Below, piece after piece: positions 59,301 to 64,000 of a stretch of DNA of 64,000 nucleotides. Position numbers and translations under genes: made by a program. The notes beneath the pieces were generated by a model. That model was not told where the DNA came from. It did no database searches and saw only the letters and a list, made by a program, of their open reading frames with translations. Source of the DNA: Argentina anserina (lineage: Eukaryota; Streptophyta; Magnoliopsida; Rosales; Rosaceae); the NCBI RefSeq assembly GCF_933775445.1, contig NW_026089507.1:1-64000 (forward strand), in the 5' to 3' direction. Position 1 is the first letter of the stretch. Each line of letters opens with the position of its first letter.

Positions 59301-60822
59301 TATCTTTTCATTTCTCGTTTGAGTATCTTTCTGTAAGGCTTCTGATGCGAGTTTCTATTGGATTTAAGAGTTTTGCAAGTGTGGGAGTGTGTTTCTTTCA
59401 AACTGAGTATCTTTACATCGTTTGCGTATCTTTACTATTCCAATTGTGTATCTTTACATCGTTTCCGTATCTTTACTATTCCAATTGTGTATCTTTACAT
59501 CGTTTGCGTATCTTTACTATTCCAATTGTGTATCTTTTCATTTCTCGTTTGAGTATCTTTCTGTAAGGCTTTCTGATGCGAGTTTCTATTGAATTTGAGA
59601 GTTTTGCAAGTGTGGGAGTGTGTTTCTTTCAAACTGAGTATATTTACATCGTTTGCGTATCTTTACTATTCTAATTGTGTATCTTTTCATTTCTCGTTTG
59701 AGTATCTTTCTGTAAGGCTTTCTGATGCGAGTTTCTATTGAATTTGAGAGTTTTGCAAGTGTGGGAGTGTGTTTCTTTCAAACTGAGTATCTTTACATCG
59801 TTTGCGTATCTTTACTATTCCAATTGTGTATCTTTTCATTTCTCGTTTGAGTATCTTTCTGTAAGGCTTTCTGATGCGAGTTTCTATTGAATTTGAGAGT
59901 TTTGCAAGTGTGGGAGTGTGTTTCTTTCAAACTGAGTATCTTTACATAGTTTGCGTATCTTTACTATTCCAATTGTGTATCTTTACATCGTTTGCGTATC
60001 TTTACTATTCCAATTGTGTATCTTTTGATTTCTCGTTTGAGTATCTTTCTGTAAGGCTTTCTGATGCGAGTTTCTATTGAATTTGAGAGTTTTGTAAGTG
60101 TGCGAGTGTGTTTCTTTTAAACTGAGTATCTTTACATCGTTTGCGTATCTTTACTATTCCAATTGTGTATCTTTACATCGTTTCCGTATCTTTACTATTC
60201 CAATTGTGTATCTTTTCATTTCTCGTTTGAGTATCTTTCTGTAAGGCTTTCTGATGCGAGTTTCTATTGAATTTGAGAGTTTTGCAAGTGTGGGAGTGTG
60301 TTTCTTTCAAACTGAGTATCTTTACATCGTTTGCGTATCTTTACTATTCCAATTGTGTATCTTTACATCGTTTGCGTATCTTTACTATTCCAATTGTGTA
60401 TCTTTTGATTTCTCGTTTGAGTATCTTTCTGTAAGGCTTTCTGATGCGAGTTTCTATTGAATATGAGAGTTTTGTAAGTGTGCGAGTGTGTTTCTTTTAA
60501 ACTGAGTATCTTTACATCGTTTGCGTATCTTTACTATTCCAATTGTGTATCTTTACATCGTTTCCGTATCTTTACTATTCCAATTGTGTATCTTTTCAAT
60601 TCTCGTTTGAGTATCTTTCTGTAAGGCTTTCTGATGCGAGTTTCTATAGAATTTGAGAGTTTTGTAAGTGTGCGAGTGTGTTTCTTTTAAACTGAGTATC
60701 TTTACATCGTTTGCGTATCTTTACTATTCCAATTGTGTATCTTTACATCGTTTGCGTATCTTTACTATTCCAATTGTGTATCTTTTCATTTCTCGTTTGA
60801 GTAACTTTCTGTAAGGCTTCTG

Positions 60823-63800
60823 ATGCGAGTTTCTATTGTATTTGAGAGTTTTGCAAGTGTGGGAGTGTGTTTCTTTCAAACTGAGTATCTTTACATCGTT
60901 TGCGTATCTTTACTATTCCAATTGTGTATCTTTACATCGTTTGCGTATCTTTCTGTAAGGCTTCTGATGCGAGTTTCTATTGTATTTGAGAGTTTTGCAA
61001 GTGTGGGAGTGTGTTTCTTTCAAACTGAGTATCTATACATCGTTTGCGTATCTTTACTATTTCAATTGTGTATCTTTACATCGTTTGCGTATCTTTACTA
61101 TTCCAATTGTGTATCTTTTCATTTCTCGTTTGAGTATCTTTCTGTAAGGCTTTCTGATGCGAATTTCAATTGAATTTGAGAGTTTTGCAAGTGTGGGAGT
61201 GTGTTTCTTTCAAACTGAGTATCTTTACATCGTTTGCGTATCTTTACTATTCCAATTGTGTATCTTTACATCGTTTGCGTATCTTTACTATTCCAATTGT
61301 GTATCTTTTCATTTCTCGTTTGAGTATCTTTCTGTAAGGCTTTCTGATGCGAGATTCTATTTAATTTGAGAGTTTTGCAAGTGTGGGAGTGTGTTTCTTT
61401 CAAACTGAGTATCTTTACATCATTTGCGTATCTTTACTATTTCAATTGTGTATCTTTACATCGTTTGCGTATCCTTACTATTCCAATTCTGTATCTTTTC
61501 ATTTCTCGATTGAGTATCTTTCTGTAAGGCTTCTGATGCGAGTTTCTATTGTATTTGAGAGTTTTGCAAGTGTGGGAGTGTGTTTCTTTCAAACTGAGTA
61601 TCTTTACATCCATTGCGTATCTTTACTATTCCAATTGTGTATATTTTCATTTCTCGTTTGAGTATCTTTCTGTAAGGCTTTCTGATGCGAGATTCTATTG
61701 AATTTGAGAGTTTTGCAAGTGTGGGAGTGTGTTTCTTTCAAACTGAGTATCTTTACATCGTTTGCGTATCTTTACTATTCCAATTGTGTATCTTTACATC
61801 GTTTGCGTATCTTTCTGTAAGGCTTCTGATGCGAGTTTCTATTGTATTTGAGAGTTTTGCAAGTGTGGGAGTGTGTTTCTTTCAAACTGAGTATCTATAC
61901 ATCGTTTGCGTATCTTTACTATTTCAATTGTGTATCTTTACATCGTTTGCGTATCTTTACTATTCCAATTGTGTATCTTTTCATTTCTCGTTTGAGTATC
62001 TTTCTGTAAGGCTTTCTGATGCGAATTTCTATTGAATTTGAGAGTTTTGCAAGTGTGGGAGTGTGTTTCTTTCAAACTGAGTATCTTTACATCTTTTGCG
62101 TATCTTTACTATTCCAATTGTGTATCTTTACATCGTTTGCGTATCTTTACTATTCCAATTGTGTATCTTTTCATTTCTCGTTTGAGTATCTTTCTGTAAG
62201 GCTTTCTGATGCGAGATTCTATTTAATTTGAGAGTTTTGCAAGTGTGGGAGTGTGTTTCTTTCAAACTGAGTATCTTTACATCATTTGCGTATCTTTACT
62301 ATTCCAATTGTGTATCTTTACATCGTTTGCGTATCCTTACTATTCCAATTCTGTATCTTTTCATTTCTCGATTGAGTATCTTTCTGTAAGGCTTCTGATG
62401 CGAGTTTCTATTGTATTTGAGAGTTTTGCAAGTGTGGGAGTGTGTTTCTTTCAAACTGAGTATCTTTACATCGTTTGCGTATCTTTACTATTTCAATTGT
62501 GTATCTTTACAACGTTTGCGTATCTTTACTATTCCAATTCTGTATCTTTTCATTTCTCGATTGAGTATCTTTCTGTAAGGCTTCTGATGCGAGTTTCTAT
62601 TGTATTTGAGAGTTTTGCAGGTGTGGGAGTGTGTTTCTTTCAAACTGAGTATCTTTACATCGTTTGCGTATCTTTACTATTCCAATTGTGTATCTTTACA
62701 TCGTTTGCGTATCTTTACTATTCCAATTGTGTATCTTTTCATTTCTCGTTTGAGTATCTTTCTGTAAGGCTTTCTGATGCGAATTTCTATTGAATTTGAG
62801 AGTTTTGCAAGTGTGGGAGTGTGTTTCTTTCAAACTGAGTATCTTTACATCTTTTGCGTATCTTTACTATTCCAATTGTGTATCTTTACATCGTTTGCGT
62901 ATCTTTACTATTCCAATTGTGTATCTTTTCATTTCTCGTTTGAGTATCTTTCTGTAAGGCTTTCTGATGCGAGATTCTATTTAATTTGAGAGTTTTGCAA
63001 GTGTGGGAGTGTGTTTCTTTCAAACTGAGTATCTTTACATCATTTGCGTATCTTTACTATTTCAATTGTGTATCTTTACATCGTTTGCGTATCCTTACTA
63101 TTCCAATTGTGTATCTTTTCAATTCTCGTTTGAGTATCTTTCTGTAAGGCTTTCTGATGCGAGTTTCTATAGAATTTGAGAGTTTTGTAAGTGTGCGAGT
63201 GTGTTTCTTTTAAACTGAGTATCTTTACATCGTTTGCGTATCTTTACTATTCCAATTGTGTATCTTTACATCGTTTGCGTATCTTTACTATTCCAATTGT
63301 GTATCTTTTCATTTCTCGTTTGAGTAACTTTCTGTAAGGCTTCTGATGCGAGTTTCTATTGTATTTGAGAGTTTTGCAAGTGTGGGAGTGTGTTTCTTTC
63401 AAACTGAGTATCTTTACATCGTTTGCGTATCTTTACTATTCCAATTGTGTATCTTTACATCGTTTGCGTATCTTTCTGTAAGGCTTCTGATGCGAGTTTG
63501 TATTGTATTTGAGAGTTTTGCAAGTGTGGGAGTGTGTTTCTTTCAAACTGAGTATCTATACATCGTTTGCGTATCTTTACTATTTCAATTGTGTATCTTT
63601 ACATCGTTTGCGTATCTTTACTATTCCAATTGTGTATCTTTTCATTTCTCGTTTGAGTATCTTTCTGTAAGGCTTTCTGATGCGAATTTCAATTGAATTT
63701 GAGAGTTTTGCAAGTGTGGGAGTGTGTTTCTTTCAAACTGAGTATCTTTACATCTTTTGCGTATCTTTACTATTCCAATTGTGTATCTTTACATCGTTTG

Positions 63801-64000
63801 CGTATCTTTACTATTCCAATTGTGTATCTTTTCATTTCTCGTTTGAGTATCTTTCTGTAAGGCTTTCTGATGCGAGAATCTATTTAATTTGAGAGTTTTG
63901 CAAGTGTGGGAGTGTGTTTCTTTCAAACTGAGTATCTTTACATCATTTGCGTATCTTTACTATTTCAATTGTGTATCTTTACATCGTTTGCGTATCCTTA
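60823..64000. repeat. Distal higher-order repeats of 862, 758 and 903 bp
   Basis: Units at 61157, 62019, 62777 and 63680 repeat the same pair of monomers at 862, 758 and 903 bp spacing. 60823-61173 also recurs at 63346-63696 (offset 2523). A monomer deletion fusing the 41-bp module directly to CTTTCTGTAAGG recurs near 60950, 61812 and 63473. The CATCATTTGCG and TATTTAATTTGAG variants mark each unit. Confidence 0.75.

Larger units (their letters stand above)
42254..64000. repeat. Tandem satellite array, right arm (190-bp family)
   Basis: This is the same satellite as the left arm, in the same orientation, resuming in mid-monomer directly after the retrotransposon LTR and running off the right edge. 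From 42254 to about 45.6 kb it is collinear with 20.7-23.7 kb of the left arm, apart from one extra 338-bp dimer. Beyond about 52 kb the variants change: CGATTGAG, TATTTAATTTGAG, ACTATTTCAATTG and GTATCCTTACTATT become frequent, and three-module 231-bp monomers are common. Together the two arms hold roughly 300 monomers, estimated from a mean length near 170 bp. Confidence 0.97.

Noticed and set aside
1..64000. CRISPR array
   Set aside because: The repeats are contiguous and have no variable spacers; there are no cas genes and the context is plant.
1..64000. Telomere repeats, rDNA spacer or CENP-B-like box
   Set aside because: I found no TTTAGGG runs, no rRNA sequence and no CENP-B box match in the consensus.

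Overview
The window is plant nuclear heterochromatin. It is a long tandem satellite array interrupted by one LTR retrotransposon. I see no host gene, no bacterial-type operon and no CRISPR. The plant assignment rests on the retroelement: an Athila-like Ty3/gypsy polyprotein, a primer-binding site matching plant tRNA-Asp, and LTRs of about 2 kb. It looks like a flowering plant, probably a eudicot. I cannot name the species, and I do not recognise the satellite from memory.

Layout: (1) 1-30642, satellite array, continuing off the left edge. (2) 30643-42253, an Athila-like element on the minus strand. In element order it has a complete 5' LTR (42253-40218), tRNA-Asp PBS, leader, gag-protease ORF, an in-frame UAG, RT-RNase H ORF, an integrase ORF in another frame, a long non-coding 3' region, a polypurine tract, and a 3' LTR (31832-30643) that has lost 846 bp. 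(3) 42254-64000, satellite array again, continuing off the right edge.

The satellite has a consensus monomer of 190 bp. About two thirds of it is built from six GTATCTTT-headed sub-units 19-23 bp apart. A 41-bp module inside it occurs one, two or three times, giving monomers of about 149, 190 and 231 bp. Monomers form dimers (338 bp) and larger higher-order units, themselves duplicated as blocks with periods of 527, 1142, 1227, 1325/1893, 1887, 3574, 3636 and 7153 bp, several nearly identical. The array splits into domains with different diagnostic variants; a change lies near 51.6-52 kb.

The retrotransposon is young: the 1190 bp shared by its LTRs look identical by eye. Yet it is damaged by a truncated 3' LTR and a frame break between RNase H and integrase. 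The gag-protease/RT boundary is a UAG in a CARYYA context, which resembles programmed readthrough. The satellite left of the element also carries, twice, a 23-bp inverted match to its LTR, carried along in a higher-order repeat. I found no new protein-based system. The notable points are array evolution, the element-satellite exchange, and the readthrough-type junction.
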